A stretch of DNA of 64,000 bases from Leucobacter coleopterorum. Lineage in GTDB: Bacteria > Actinomycetota > Actinomycetes > Actinomycetales > Microbacteriaceae. Under the pieces are notes generated by a model. It saw nothing but the letters and a program-made list of their open reading frames with translations, searched no databases and was not told the origin of the DNA. The translations under genes were made by a program, and so were the position numbers. The stretch is from NCBI RefSeq assembly GCF_011382985.1, contig NZ_CP049933.1, forward strand, positions 2,790,001-2,854,000. The letters are read 5' to 3'. Position 1 is the stretch's first letter. The number at the start of each line of letters is the position of its first letter. Positions 51,063 to 61,709 of this stretch are shown here, piece after piece.

Positions 51063-54000
51063 ATGTCCAGCACCACGCCAGCTGCAAACGAGCTTCAGCC
51101 TCATTCCGATTCAGATCATTTTTATGAGCTGACTGAAGAGGAGTTTCTCAAGCTCAACAGGGTGGATCCTTGGAAGATGCTCTCACTGGGCGCGCGTTTG
51201 CGCTCGCCCGCAATACTCAATCAACTCGCGCGCAGAGCCACGCACCACCAGCTCAATTGGGAAGAGCTCCGAGAAGCTCTGGCCACAGATGGTTCCCGCA
51301 GCCAAATACTCGAATGGCGTGTACCGCACGTCGTCTGCGCTGTGCTGCTAGCATGCACGCTCGAACCTGAAGAGCAAAATTTCAAACTCTTGCCGCGCGT
51401 GCTAACGCAAGCGCTGCCAGAATCTCGGCTCGGCACTGGAGGAGCGTCAGGCGCACTCAAATTCGCGGCACAGATTGCGGCAATGAGCGGTTCATTTGAT
51501 CTCTTTACTGAACTCACAAAGTACCCGTATTTGAACCAGGGTGTCGCCTGGGCGGGAGAAGTAGATTTTCTTCGCCCGAGAACCTGCGACGAGTGGATCA
51601 ACCCAAACGATTCAACCCATCCAACTGTGGTATTCCAGGAGTGGTGGTCGGCCTTCAACTCACCATTTACACAGCACGGTCTCGCCCCTACCGACTCCAG
51701 CCTGAGAACATTACGAGCCCGGATGATCTGTTCTCCGCAATCGAGTCGCCTGAGGTTGCGCCCTCCGCGGTTCCTGTTGACGAGCAAGAGCTCGTTACCA
51801 TCATTGTGCCCACCTACAATCCCAACGCTGGGTTCCTGAACACAATCAATTCGTTGACGCGGCAATCCTGGTTGAACCTCGAGGTATTGATCGTTGATGA
51901 TCGCTCGCAAGAGGGTCACGAATTCCTCCGTGCCGCTGCGGCCTCTGATCCTAGAGTGCGAGTGATCTCATTGGAGCAAAATGGTGGAGCATACCGCGCA
52001 AGGAATGCGGGAATGCTCGAGGCAAGAGGGGAATTCGTTGCGTTTCAAGACGCTGACGATCTCTCCCATCCTCAGCGCATCGAATTACAGATTCTACCGC
52101 TACGCGGCGGCCCGGAAGTAGCTTCCATATCGCGTGCGCAGCGGGTGCTCGGCAACGGAAAACTCACTTATCTCGGGTTCTTTCCCCATCGCAATAATGC
52201 TTCCTCGCTTCTCTTCCGCACGGCACCGGTCCTTGACACCCTTGGGGCATTTGATGCAGTGCGTAAGGGAGCTGACTCAGAGTTCACCGAGCGTCTCACA
52301 CGTGCATTCGGATCTGAATCGATTGTCATGCTTGACGAGCCACTAAGTCTTGTTCAACTTACTCTCGGCTCCCTCTCACGTTCAGATTTTTTCCCTCTTT
52401 GGATGTCGGGCGATCGACTAAGCTACCTCCGCCAGTTCCGCGCTGCCCACACCATTATTGAAAACCAATCCACACCCGACTGGAAACTCTCGGCTGAGCG
52501 GCCCGCAATCTGCTGGTCTTCTCCGCGAATGCGTGGAGAATCCTGTGTTTCGAAGTTATCCGCCGCGGTTGTGTCGGACTGGAACATCAATATCGAGGCC
52601 TTCAGCGCTTCTAGCGGCCGCATACACGATCTTCTACCTAGCTCGGAAGGGCCAGTCGGACTGCTCAACGGCATGCGGCCTCGTTTTAGTTCCTTCGCAC
52701 GCGCTCGAGTTCGCTCAGAGGTGACAGCGGGAGTCGAGTCAGGTTCCTTCAGATGGATGAACTGGCTCGACACCACACACGTCGAGACACTGGTGATCGA
52801 CAACCCAGAGTATATTTGTGCACTACCCAGCGGCGAAGCCATGGGGATCACGGTCGACCGGGTGAAGATCGTACTTGATGAGACGAATCGCCGTTCTGGA
52901 TCAGTAAGCATTCCCTCAATTTCTTGGTGCGAAAAGGAAATTAGGGAACGGTTTGGAACAACACCACACTGGCTCGTCTTCTCGCCAAAGCTCTTGGCAC
53001 AGTTGCGTGCACAGGGTGTGTCAGCGGAGCTCATTGAGAAACGTATTCCCCGCCCCGCTGCTCCTCCTTCGTCGAGAAAGCCCGTTGTCCGACCTGCAGA
53101 CCCACGCGGCACACTACCGAAGGTTGGGGTTCCTCTTCCTGCTAGGGCAGACAATGCAGACTGGGACTTCGAGACTCTGCGTGATCTCGTCCCAGATCCA
53201 CACGTTGCCGAAACCGTGTTTTACGATGCCTCAGCAACCTACGAAAACAAGCTCGAGGCTGCCGGCATTACGGCGATCAGCAGCCTGGATCAAGGTAGAG
53301 ATGACTTCTTAGCCAGTCTGGATTTCTTGCTGCCAGATGTCATGGGACAGAATCTGCTCGGTACCGAAGCCTGGATTCGTGATAGCGCTGCACACGAGCT
53401 ACTTACGTTACTCCCCCATGAGATTGAGACCCACCAGGATATCGATGTGCACCGATATCCTCTATTCGGGTCACGCGAAGTGCTCTCTGCGTTAGCTACC
53501 AGTTCCGATTCTACTGACCGCTTCAAACGCGCAGCGAGCGGAGAGTCGCTGCGGCCACGACTGCGTTCCAAGGTGCCGCTCCGCTTCGTCATCTTCGGCT
53601 CAGGCGACGCGGATCAGCGGTCCGCAACCGAGACCTCGCTGAGAGGGCTATCAGGGTCCCACAACATAGTGGACGTGTTGGCCGTTCCTGGTACCACTCT
53701 CGATGCTCTGCAGGGGTCGCACCTCTTCAAGAACCTCGATCCTGACAGCCGCGTCTGTCTTGTGCGTTCCGGAACGGTTTTTGAGCAAGATGCTCTCTCC
53801 ACGTTCACTGGCAATTCCGGTGAAGACTTACATGTCTTCACCGAGGTCTCCTACCCCTACGATCTCAATGAGCAGCTGGCTGATTCTAAAGTGATCATCG
53901 CGGGCGAAAAAGCTCCGCTCTGGGTAGGATCCACGCCGATTCTTGTACGAGCAGATGTTCTCGCCGAGGTCTTGCGTCGCTACCCTTCGGCTCAGACGAC

Positions 54001-56146
54001 CGGCTTTGCGTTCGCCGCTGCCCTCTCTATCACCGGTGGATTCGGTGTGCTCGGGGGGTCAGCTCGCCTTCTCCACTCGAAGACCGCGCAAGCGAGTGCG
54101 CCGAGACCCTTGATATTTCCTGGTATACAGATTTTCTTCGCGATTGGACGGAGCTTCTCAGGCAGGCACGGGGACTAGGCAATACCCGACTCTACCTGCA
54201 ACGCATATTTGTCTACCTACTTTCCGTCAGAAACAGAATCAATACTGGCTCTACGCAGAAACTGACGATAGATTCGCCTGATTGGGAAAAGTATTGCGAT
54301 CAAATTAGTGAAGCACTCCAAGGAATCGAGGATCGTTTCCTCTGGCCACCCCCGCCTACAACGGGCGCGTCTTCACTACCATTCAGATACATCTGTTCTT
54401 GCTCCGGTTAAAACATCGCATGAGTTTTGTTCCGGTCCAAGGCACAGACGAACTCGGTCCCTACACAACCTTTGCGGGTCAAACGCTTGAGCGACCGTTT
54501 GAGATTCGCGTCTCGATCGATTCGATGGACGCGCACGATGGCTTCCTCACCATCCGTGGACGTTTCCCAGCTACGTTCACCTATGGTTCTCGAGACCTCA
54601 CCCTGCACGTCGGAGAGCACAGCGAAGCTCTCACCGACCAGGGTCGCTACGCTGACACAATTTTGCACGGCCAGAAGCTCGCCCGCGCCCGCACATTCAC
54701 TGCAAGGGTTCCTCTGCACATGGTATGCGGTCGTCTGGAGTTCCGGTTGGAGACGAAGGGAGAAGTCTCCCCACCATTACCCATTCATTTCAACGGTCCC
54801 ATCTCAAAGCTCAGCCACAAGTCTCACGCATACTGGGCGATTCCAGGCACGGCGATCCTCACTTCCTCGGCAGAAAACAGCGTCCAGATCACCCCCTACT
54901 CAAAGCTGCGCCACGCTCGTGCGGAGGGACGCAGGCAACTTGCACTCCGCATGTTGAATACCCCCGAGCATCGAGCAATAGCTAGGTTGCGACTCAAGTA
55001 TTTCTTGACACGGCCCAGCTTCAGGAAGCGTCGAATCTGGATGTACGCAGATCGCATTGTAAAAGGCGGCGACAATGGCGAGTACGCCTTCCGCTATGCG
55101 GTCACCCAACGCGACGGTATCGAGAAACACTACGTGTTACAGCCAGGAACTACCCTAGCTACTCATTTCCGAGATTCTAGCTTGCCGTTTCTTGCATTCG
55201 GCACTGATAAGCAACGCTTGCACTACCTGAATGCGGAGGTTGTGTTTGCTACCAGGCTCGGCCCTGCTGCCACTTTTGGTCTCCAGCAACATAGCCAAGG
55301 AATTCGGGACTTACTCAACTCGCGAACGGTCTATATGAACCACGGACTGGTGGTCGATAAGCTCGATTTCGCACTCAACGTTGGGTATACCGGGTTCGAC
55401 CGAATCTGCGTGGTCTCCGAGGGGGAACGCAGCAACCTAACAGCACCGAACTATGGCTATGCCACACAGCAGGTTGTGTCGACCGGTTTCGCGCGTTACG
55501 ATGGGCTACACTCGTCACCCAATCGAACGATCTTGCTGGCTCCCACTTGGAGAGCAAATCTACACCGACCACAGCGTGGCAATGCGACAGCCGAGGAGCA
55601 TCGGGCGTTCCGGCAAACCCCCTACTTCCACACGTTCAACTCACTCATCAACAATCCGCGACTTCATCAGATGCTGCACGACTACGATTTTCGTCTCGTG
55701 TTTTTGCTCCATCCCAATGTCGGGTCTCAGCTCAGCGACTTTTCCTCAACTTCAGATCGGGTTGAGATTCACGCCGCTACCGATGACGTGAGCTACGAAC
55801 AGCTCTTGACACAGGCCAACATCATGGTCACTGACTACTCGGGTGTGCAGTTTGATTTTGCTCACATGGGTAAGCCCCTCGTGTACTTTCACCCCCCGAG
55901 ATCCCCTCACGCTACCGCGAGGATTCATTCAGCTACGACCGTGACGCATTCGGACCAGTTGCGACGACCGAAGATGAGCTACTCGATCAATTGCAGGAGA
56001 ATCTAGAACGGGGTTGCACTCTGGAGCCATGCTTCGTGGAGCGCATCGAACGTTTCTTTTCTCACCTTGACCACAAAAATGCTCAACGAGTTTACGATGT
56101 GGGAATCGAACTTACGCAGAGCCAGAAACACGAGACCGCCAAGTGA
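51063..56146 (+). CDS. Very large multidomain glycopolymer synthase (four one-base frameshifts)
   Basis: Five consecutive open frames join into about 1,695 residues if a base is restored at CCCC 51685-51688, GGGGGG 54053-54058, CCCCC 54349-54353 and CCCCCC 55892-55897; no stop remains. The N-terminal 200 residues are helical. A GT2 domain begins near 242 (VTIIVPTYNPNAGFLNTI; VDDRSQ; FQDADDLSHPQR). A middle region of about 800 residues looks like a GT-B-type and a degenerate GT-A-like unit; I do not recognise it. From about 1,325 a CDP-glycerol-type glycerophosphotransferase domain follows (VYMNHGLVVDKL, LLAPTWRANLHR, MVTDYSGVQFDFAHMGKPLVYF). Alternatively a second gene starts at ATG 54420, but no ribosome site is there. 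The stop overlaps the next gene (GTGA). Confidence 0.68.
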
Positions 56147-58656
56147 TTCAGCAAACCATCACACATGAGCTCAATCGTCCACAGGCTGAGTGGGACCTAC
56201 TGCGGCCGCACACCACACTCATCGTTGCCTGCTACAGGGTAGAGAAATACCTACCAGCGTTCCTCGATTCATTGGAACAGCAGGATGTCGACCACGCAGG
56301 CTACGAACTTATCTTTGTGAACGATGGCTGCCCTCAGGGGTCTGACGAAGTCGTGAGGGAGTGGATGCAGACGAGTAACTACGCGGTACGTCTCGTGTCC
56401 AAGCCAAACGGTGGGGTTGCTTCTGCTCGAAACATCGGCTTGGGGCATGCGCGTGGTGCCTGGGTTTCACACCCCGACCCCGATGACAGACTCGATTCGG
56501 AGTACCTGATCACAATCGAAACAGCTCGTGATCAATTCCCCCAAGAAACAATGTTTGCCGCACGTGCGATTCTCTCCAACCCTGCTGGTGAGGAGACAGG
56601 GCACACCTTGGATGCGCGCTATGCCGGCACAGGCACCTCCATCATCGATCTCAATCTACAGCCGCGCCTCATCCACACTCTCGGTGGAGTGGTGTTCTTC
56701 AAACGCGATCTTATCGAGAGCAACGACCTTCGATTTCAAGAAAGCCTCCTCCAATCGTCTGACACTGATCTCATTGGACACTTCCTGTTGTGCAACGAAG
56801 CGAGATACGTCATCGTTCCGGGCGCTCGCTACTTCTACATGCGACGCTCCGACGGTTCCTCCATCGTTTCCACGCACAGTGGAAACATGGCTCGTTACGC
56901 TTCCCTGTTTGCCAACTCTCACATGAAGATGCTTGAACGGGCCGGGGAGGACTGCCCGCCCTGGCTTGCAAATCTGCTGCTCTACTTTGTGTTCATGCTG
57001 TTCAGACGAAATCGTCGATTGAACACGCCAGTCGATCTAGTGTCGAAAGGCGATCTAGCGACCATCCGCGAGCTTCTTCAGGCAAATCTGCGCCGTATCG
57101 GCACCAAGAACATCAGCCGTTTCGACCTTTTTGCGATCCCAATCGAGTTTCGGATGGCATGGCTCGCGGCGGTTGAAAAGCTTCCCTCTTCTCCCGTCGA
57201 GCACCTCAGCTGGCACCCCGCCACAAAAACCCGCAAAGTCGCCGTGTACACAAGCTCACCCGTCAAACCGTTGGATATTGGCGAGGGCGGACGGCGGCGA
57301 GGCATCATCGACTGGAAAAGCCGCACCGTGGAGTTCCTTGGCGGTGTATGGATCTATCAACACGTCTTTCGTATCAGCGCCGCGTCGCCCGCACCGGTTC
57401 GATTAGAGTGCTTTGAGAAGGAGTACACGCTCGAATTCAACGGAAACGTGCTGAACCCCAGCGAAATCCGAGCGCGATCGGGTCTCGAACCCCCGCTTGT
57501 CGTTCAGCCCAAGCGGCCCCGCAGCGCACCGAAGGTCGTGCCACCAAGCTCGAAACTCCGTCGCTGCCTCAAAGCAACCGGACTCTTGCGCGGACCAAAC
57601 TGGGTATTTCTCGCGGATACACAGCACGAGACCCTACAGTGCGAGCTTCTGTATAAAGAAACTGCCCGGGCCTGGCGAGGCGCACGAGCATGTTTTGTTG
57701 CCGAGCAAGATTCTCCTCGGTTCACACAGCTCGAAAAGTCCGGGTTCCGGGTACTGGCAGCGGGATCCAGAGCACACTTTGAAGCCATGCAAACCGCCCA
57801 GTTCGTCGTGACTCCCCAAATTGGCGCCTTGGCTCTTGACCCGTTTCCCGGCCAGAACATATCGAGAGCCTGGCGGATCGTGCTTCTTCCGGAGCAAGCC
57901 CAAGACAGGCTTGCGTACCGACAAGCCGCCATGGATCATGCGGAATCTGTGCCCGTCTCGACTTCCGTTGAGTTTGACCGCCTTGCGGGGCGCTATAGTC
58001 GCACCAGCTTACTCACGAGTGATGTCGTTCTCACCGGACTTCCGCGCCACGACCTCCTTGAAAGGCTTAGAACAGCACCGTTCGACATCGCTATCGCACC
58101 AGACTGGCCGCATTCACTGCCTCACCCATCCACGATTGAGGCGGGGTCCCTGCTGGAGATACAGAACACAACCTTCGTGCGTTCCTGGGTAACCTTCTTG
58201 GCCTCTGAATCGTTGCGTCAGTTTATAGAAAGAACGGGTCGCAGGGCAAAACTACTACTCCCACAGGGTGTTCCGTCCTCGCTCTTTTCACCGCCAAAGA
58301 CCATCGAAGTTGTCTCAGGGCTTCGGTCTTGCCTCGAAGCAATCGCAGCTTCGGCAGTGCTCCTGACCGACTTCTCACCTCACGCGCGCGATGCGGCCTA
58401 CCTCGGTCGCCCGACCGTCTACCTGCAAGAGGATCCTGGGGCCACTCTAGGCGCACCGGACAGCCCTCTCGCACAGGCCTTCGCCTTCCGCAACGAAGGC
58501 TTCGGCCCCGTCGTTAGGTCGCATCCGGAGGCCGTCGAGGCTCTCGAAGCTTTGCTCCAAGCAACACCCACTCTCTACCAGGATCGGATCCGTGAGGCCT
58601 TCCAGTTTCGGGACGGGAAGGCGAGCGCGCGGATCGTACAGGAGTTGCAGCGGTAA
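56143..58656 (+). CDS. GT2 with divergent glycerophosphotransferase-like C-terminal domain
   Basis: An intact 837-residue protein. The GT2 domain runs from about residue 24 (TTLIVACYRVEKYLPAFLDSL; VNDGCPQGSDEVVREW; GGVASARNIGLGHARG; HPDPDDRLDSEYL). A central domain carries RSDGSSIVST and RRNRRLNTPVDL. The C-terminal domain resembles CDP-glycerol glycerophosphotransferases (LLTDFSPHARDAAYLGRPTVYL in place of the usual TDYSS motif) but lacks the standard HG-P-KK motif. It may therefore be catalytically altered. The gene is paralogous to 47224-49222 over its first 420 residues. GTG 56143 overlaps the preceding stop. Confidence 0.85.
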   Translation: MIQQTITHELNRPQAEWDLLRPHTTLIVACYRVEKYLPAFLDSLEQQDVDHAGYELIFVNDGCPQGSDEVVREWMQTSNYAVRLVSKPNGGVASARNIGLGHARGAWVSHPDPDDRLDSEYLITIETARDQFPQETMFAARAILSNPAGEETGHTLDARYAGTGTSIIDLNLQPRLIHTLGGVVFFKRDLIESNDLRFQESLLQSSDTDLIGHFLLCNEARYVIVPGARYFYMRRSDGSSIVSTHSGNMARYASLFANSHMKMLERAGEDCPPWLANLLLYFVFMLFRRNRRLNTPVDLVSKGDLATIRELLQANLRRIGTKNISRFDLFAIPIEFRMAWLAAVEKLPSSPVEHLSWHPATKTRKVAVYTSSPVKPLDIGEGGRRRGIIDWKSRTVEFLGGVWIYQHVFRISAASPAPVRLECFEKEYTLEFNGNVLNPSEIRARSGLEPPLVVQPKRPRSAPKVVPPSSKLRRCLKATGLLRGPNWVFLADTQHETLQCELLYKETARAWRGARACFVAEQDSPRFTQLEKSGFRVLAAGSRAHFEAMQTAQFVVTPQIGALALDPFPGQNISRAWRIVLLPEQAQDRLAYRQAAMDHAESVPVSTSVEFDRLAGRYSRTSLLTSDVVLTGLPRHDLLERLRTAPFDIAIAPDWPHSLPHPSTIEAGSLLEIQNTTFVRSWVTFLASESLRQFIERTGRRAKLLLPQGVPSSLFSPPKTIEVVSGLRSCLEAIAASAVLLTDFSPHARDAAYLGRPTVYLQEDPGATLGAPDSPLAQAFAFRNEGFGPVVRSHPEAVEALEALLQATPTLYQDRIREAFQFRDGKASARIVQELQR

Positions 58657-58663
58657 TCGAGGT

Positions 58664-60140
58664 TTACTCGAAGACCACCTTTACCCGCTTCGTCACCTTG
58701 CAGATCCGCTCTTCATCGCAGGAATACTCCTGCAGAGAAACAGCATACGCTTTCCCCTCGAGCGCACGGTGAATGAGGCTGGTAAACGGGTAGCTTCTGA
58801 GGTGAATCTCTTCCTCCCCGGCAGACTTCTGCTGCTCAGCAGAGATCTTGTTCTTCACATCTACGACCTTGTTGACAGCCATAACGCCCATGAGCGAGCT
58901 AGCTGCAATTGATACCATCACAAGAATGGTCGTTGCAGCGTAGCGAACCCTGCCCAACCGATTGAGCGTCGGGGCGAGCACTATGAAGACCCCGACCAAG
59001 AAACAGGCAACCGTGACATAGAAGTTCCTGGGGCCGAAGGGCCCGATCAGCAGGAAGGGCGAAGCAACAAGAACGCCAGCGATTATCCAGATGGCCGCTT
59101 CCCTGTTCTTGGAACGGCTTGTTGGCCACAGGCTGATAACCATCGCGGCACAAAACACCAAGAAAACAAGCAGCACACCTGCACCGACTGCCACCTTCAA
59201 CGATCCGCCAAGGTCACTGACCTTGACCTGCTGCAAGATAAGGAGGGCAGCGGCAGCGCCAAGCATAACCGCGGGGCAATCCTAGCACCCCTTGCGTTCT
59301 TCCAGAGCCGACCACCGGCTGCCACGGCCAGCGCGATACCGAAATAGAAAATTGCGTTGTCCAGCACAAGGTGCTGACTCAGAAGCGGGATGTTGTCTGC
59401 GAGCCGAGAGACCAGCCCCCTAGCGGGCTGCTGTCATCGATCATCGGGCGGTAAGCGTCTTCCCCCGAGAGTACCTTTCGGTACCCGGGCGAGCCGAACA
59501 TCAGAACTGCACCAACGATGGCACCGGCCAAGAAGGCTGCCTCTGCAAAGGAGAATCGTCGCTGAACAAGTCTGAGGACTGTCAACCCAACCGCCGCGAC
59601 GACGAGGGCGACGGTAACTGTCTCCATATACAAACAGGCCGCTACCGAGAGGGGAAGGATCGCAGCGGCGCGCCAACGACCACGTAGGTCACGGAGCAGA
59701 ACAACCAGCAGCAGCGCCAGAAAGACCGGGACCGCATAGTTGTAGTAACCCGCTGACCAGGTGATTGCCTGCCGCAGAATCGGAACCGATGGAACAATCG
59801 AGAACATCAGGATTACCGGAATAGCCGGCAGGTACCGCACCCTGGCCAAGCGGGTGATAGCCCATACGATCCCTAGGGAAATGGCTGCTCGAACTAGGGC
59901 ATTGAGAACAGACGGTTCGAGAAACGCAAAGTGCATCGAGTTGCCAAGAATGCGTCCGTTGAGACTTGTGTAGAAGCCCTCCACAAACCCAAAGAAGTCG
60001 GGTCCACCCACCCGCGCTCGCGCCAGGTTAGACATCCTCGAAAAATCATCGCCGCTGTAAACCGTCAGCATGAAGAACACGAACAGAAATGCGTACATGC
60101 CCAGGTAGAGATACAGCTTGCGGGGATTTTTTTTCAACAC
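58664..60140 (-). CDS. Polytopic membrane protein, DUF6056-like (two one-base frameshifts)
   Basis: Restored with a base at CCCCC 59416-59420 and at GGGG 59273-59276, this gives 492 residues with about ten helices. The first helix (LYLGMYAFLFVFFMLTVY) is followed by SGDDFSRMSNL and a large loop with NGRILGNSMHFAF, the positions where GT-C glycosyltransferases keep acidic active-site residues. The C-terminal part (EEEIHLRSYPF) is a soluble domain. DUF6056-like proteins occur in surface glycan clusters; I match them by layout only. GTG 60140 has AAGGA upstream. It is divergent from the GtrB-like gene. Confidence 0.78.
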
Positions 60141-60208
60141 GGTCCTTCACTCTATCCCAGTAATCTGCCTCGTTACTCTCTATCCGAAATCAATGTGCGT
60201 CCTGCCGC

Positions 60209-60214
60209 TATACT
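60209..60214 (+). promoter_or_regulatory. -10 element upstream of the GtrB/GtrA operon
   Basis: TATACT (60209-60214) is a near-consensus -10 hexamer in the 142-base gap before the GT2 start at 60283. I find no good -35 at 16-18 bases. Confidence 0.4.
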
Positions 60215-60282
60215 TGTGTCTATTCGCGCGCGTCCGATTCTGCACACAAGCCAACCTTTAATCGAACCAGTAGGCCCCCGCA

Positions 60283-61251
60283 TTGACCAAGGAACTTCCA
60301 GCTAACCCAACCTTCTCCGTTGTCGTCCCGGTATTCAATGAAGAAGCTGGTGTCAAAGATTTTCACGAGAAGTTGCTTCTACCCGAACTCGAGCGACTCG
60401 GGCTCGATTTCGAGATCGTTTACGTCAATGACGGCAGCCGCGACAATACGCTCAGCATCATTACAAGAATCGGTCGCGAAGATCCTCGAGTTCGTGTTGT
60501 CGCACTTTCCCGAAACTTCGGAAAAGAAATTGCCACCACCGCGGGCATCCACATGGCCCGAGGAGAGGCAACCGTCATCATGGACGGTGACGGGCAACAT
60601 CCGCCTGCGATGCTCGCTGAGTTTATTGAGAAGTGGCGTAACGGTGCCCAGGTAGTGGTTGGCATTCGCACGAAGAATGAAAACGAGGGCCTTGTTAAGC
60701 GGTGGGGATCAAAGATCTTCTACTCGCTTTTCAATGCAACTTCTGGAGCAACGCTTGTTCCTCGCTCCACCGACTACCGCCTGATTGATCGCGAAGTCCG
60801 CGAGGCTTTTATTGAGTTCCCCGAGCGCCAGCGCATCACCCGCGCACTTATTGACTGGCTCGGCTTTGACCGCAGTTACGTAGAGTTTGACTCACCCGCA
60901 CGCCTTGCAGGGGAAGCCAGCTACTCTGTCAGGCAATTGACACGTCTCGCGATCAATAGCTATATCTCGCTTTCGCTCAAGCCGCTCTATTTCTTCGGGT
61001 GGGTTGGCGCGGCCATCACGCTGCTCTCGTTTATCGTAGGGATTTTTGTGTTCGTCGAGCAGTTCCTGATGGGAGATCCGCTCGGCCTCAAGTTCACCGG
61101 AGCTGCCCTTCTAGGAGTCTTCGTGGCTTTTCTCGTTGGCATCGTGCTCATTTCGCAAGCCATGGTCGCGGCCTACATGGCACACATTTACGAGCAGACG
61201 CAAGGACGGCCTCTCTTCACCGTCAATCGTCCCCGATCAGTGAATCTGTGA
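60283..61251 (+). CDS. GtrB-like GT2 bactoprenol glucosyltransferase
   Basis: A 322-residue enzyme: FSVVVPVFNEEAGVKDFHEKL, VYVNDGSRDNTL, LSRNFGKEIATTAGIHMA, VIMDGDGQHPP, VVVGIRTKNENEGLVKR and two C-terminal helices (FFGWVGAAITLLSFIVGIFV; LLGVFVAFLVGIVLISQAMV). This is the GtrB/Csb-type family that moves glucose onto undecaprenyl phosphate at the inner leaflet. It starts at TTG 60283, with the conserved strand soon after. It overlaps the GtrA gene by one base. Confidence 0.9.
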   Translation: MTKELPANPTFSVVVPVFNEEAGVKDFHEKLLLPELERLGLDFEIVYVNDGSRDNTLSIITRIGREDPRVRVVALSRNFGKEIATTAGIHMARGEATVIMDGDGQHPPAMLAEFIEKWRNGAQVVVGIRTKNENEGLVKRWGSKIFYSLFNATSGATLVPRSTDYRLIDREVREAFIEFPERQRITRALIDWLGFDRSYVEFDSPARLAGEASYSVRQLTRLAINSYISLSLKPLYFFGWVGAAITLLSFIVGIFVFVEQFLMGDPLGLKFTGAALLGVFVAFLVGIVLISQAMVAAYMAHIYEQTQGRPLFTVNRPRSVNL

Positions 61252-61655
61252 TGCGAGCCCGACTTCGCTCAGTTTTCAACTCGAGCGGGTTTCGCTACCT
61301 GATTACCGGCGGTCTAGGATTCCTTGCTGAACTCGTCACGATTTGGATCGCTCGAGACGTCTTTAGAGCTAGCTCGATCATTGCGGTGGGCATTAGCTTC
61401 TGGGTTGGCATGCTCGCTTCGTTCCTCATGCAGAAGCTCTTCACCTTCCGGAATACTCAGAAGACAGCTATTGCGCTCACCAGGCAGTCCATTTCGTTTG
61501 CGGTGCTGGTCGTGATCAACTATACGTTCACCCTCGGCTTCGTTGCGCTCATGGATCCCGTTTGGTCTTCGCCAGAGCTATCAAGGGCCATAGCACTCCT
61601 CATCACCACAGTGTGGAACTACCTCGCGTACAAGTACATTATCTTTCGCCGATGA
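61251..61655 (+). CDS. GtrA-like small membrane protein (probable lipid-sugar flippase)
   Basis: A 134-residue protein with four helices: FRYLITGGLGFLAELVTIWIA, AVGISFWVGMLASFLMQKLF (with FTFRN), SFAVLVVINYTFTLGFVAL and IALLITTVWNYLAYKYIIFRR. The last is the typical GtrA end. GtrA proteins flip undecaprenyl-phosphate-glucose outward. ATG 61251 overlaps the stop of the GtrB-like gene, and a strong terminator follows, so the two form an operon. Confidence 0.92.
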   Translation: MRARLRSVFNSSGFRYLITGGLGFLAELVTIWIARDVFRASSIIAVGISFWVGMLASFLMQKLFTFRNTQKTAIALTRQSISFAVLVVINYTFTLGFVALMDPVWSSPELSRAIALLITTVWNYLAYKYIIFRR

Positions 61656-61663
61656 AACATAGA

Positions 61664-61700
61664 AAGAGCACCCGCCGAGATCTTCACGGCGGGTGCTCTT
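61664..61700. terminator. Bidirectional terminator after the GtrB/GtrA operon
   Basis: A perfect 14-bp stem (61664-61677 with 61687-61700) with a nine-base loop, ending AAGAG/CTCTT, lies between the GtrA stop and the end of the convergent secreted-protein gene at 61710. Confidence 0.85.
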
Positions 61701-61709
61701 AATCACTAA

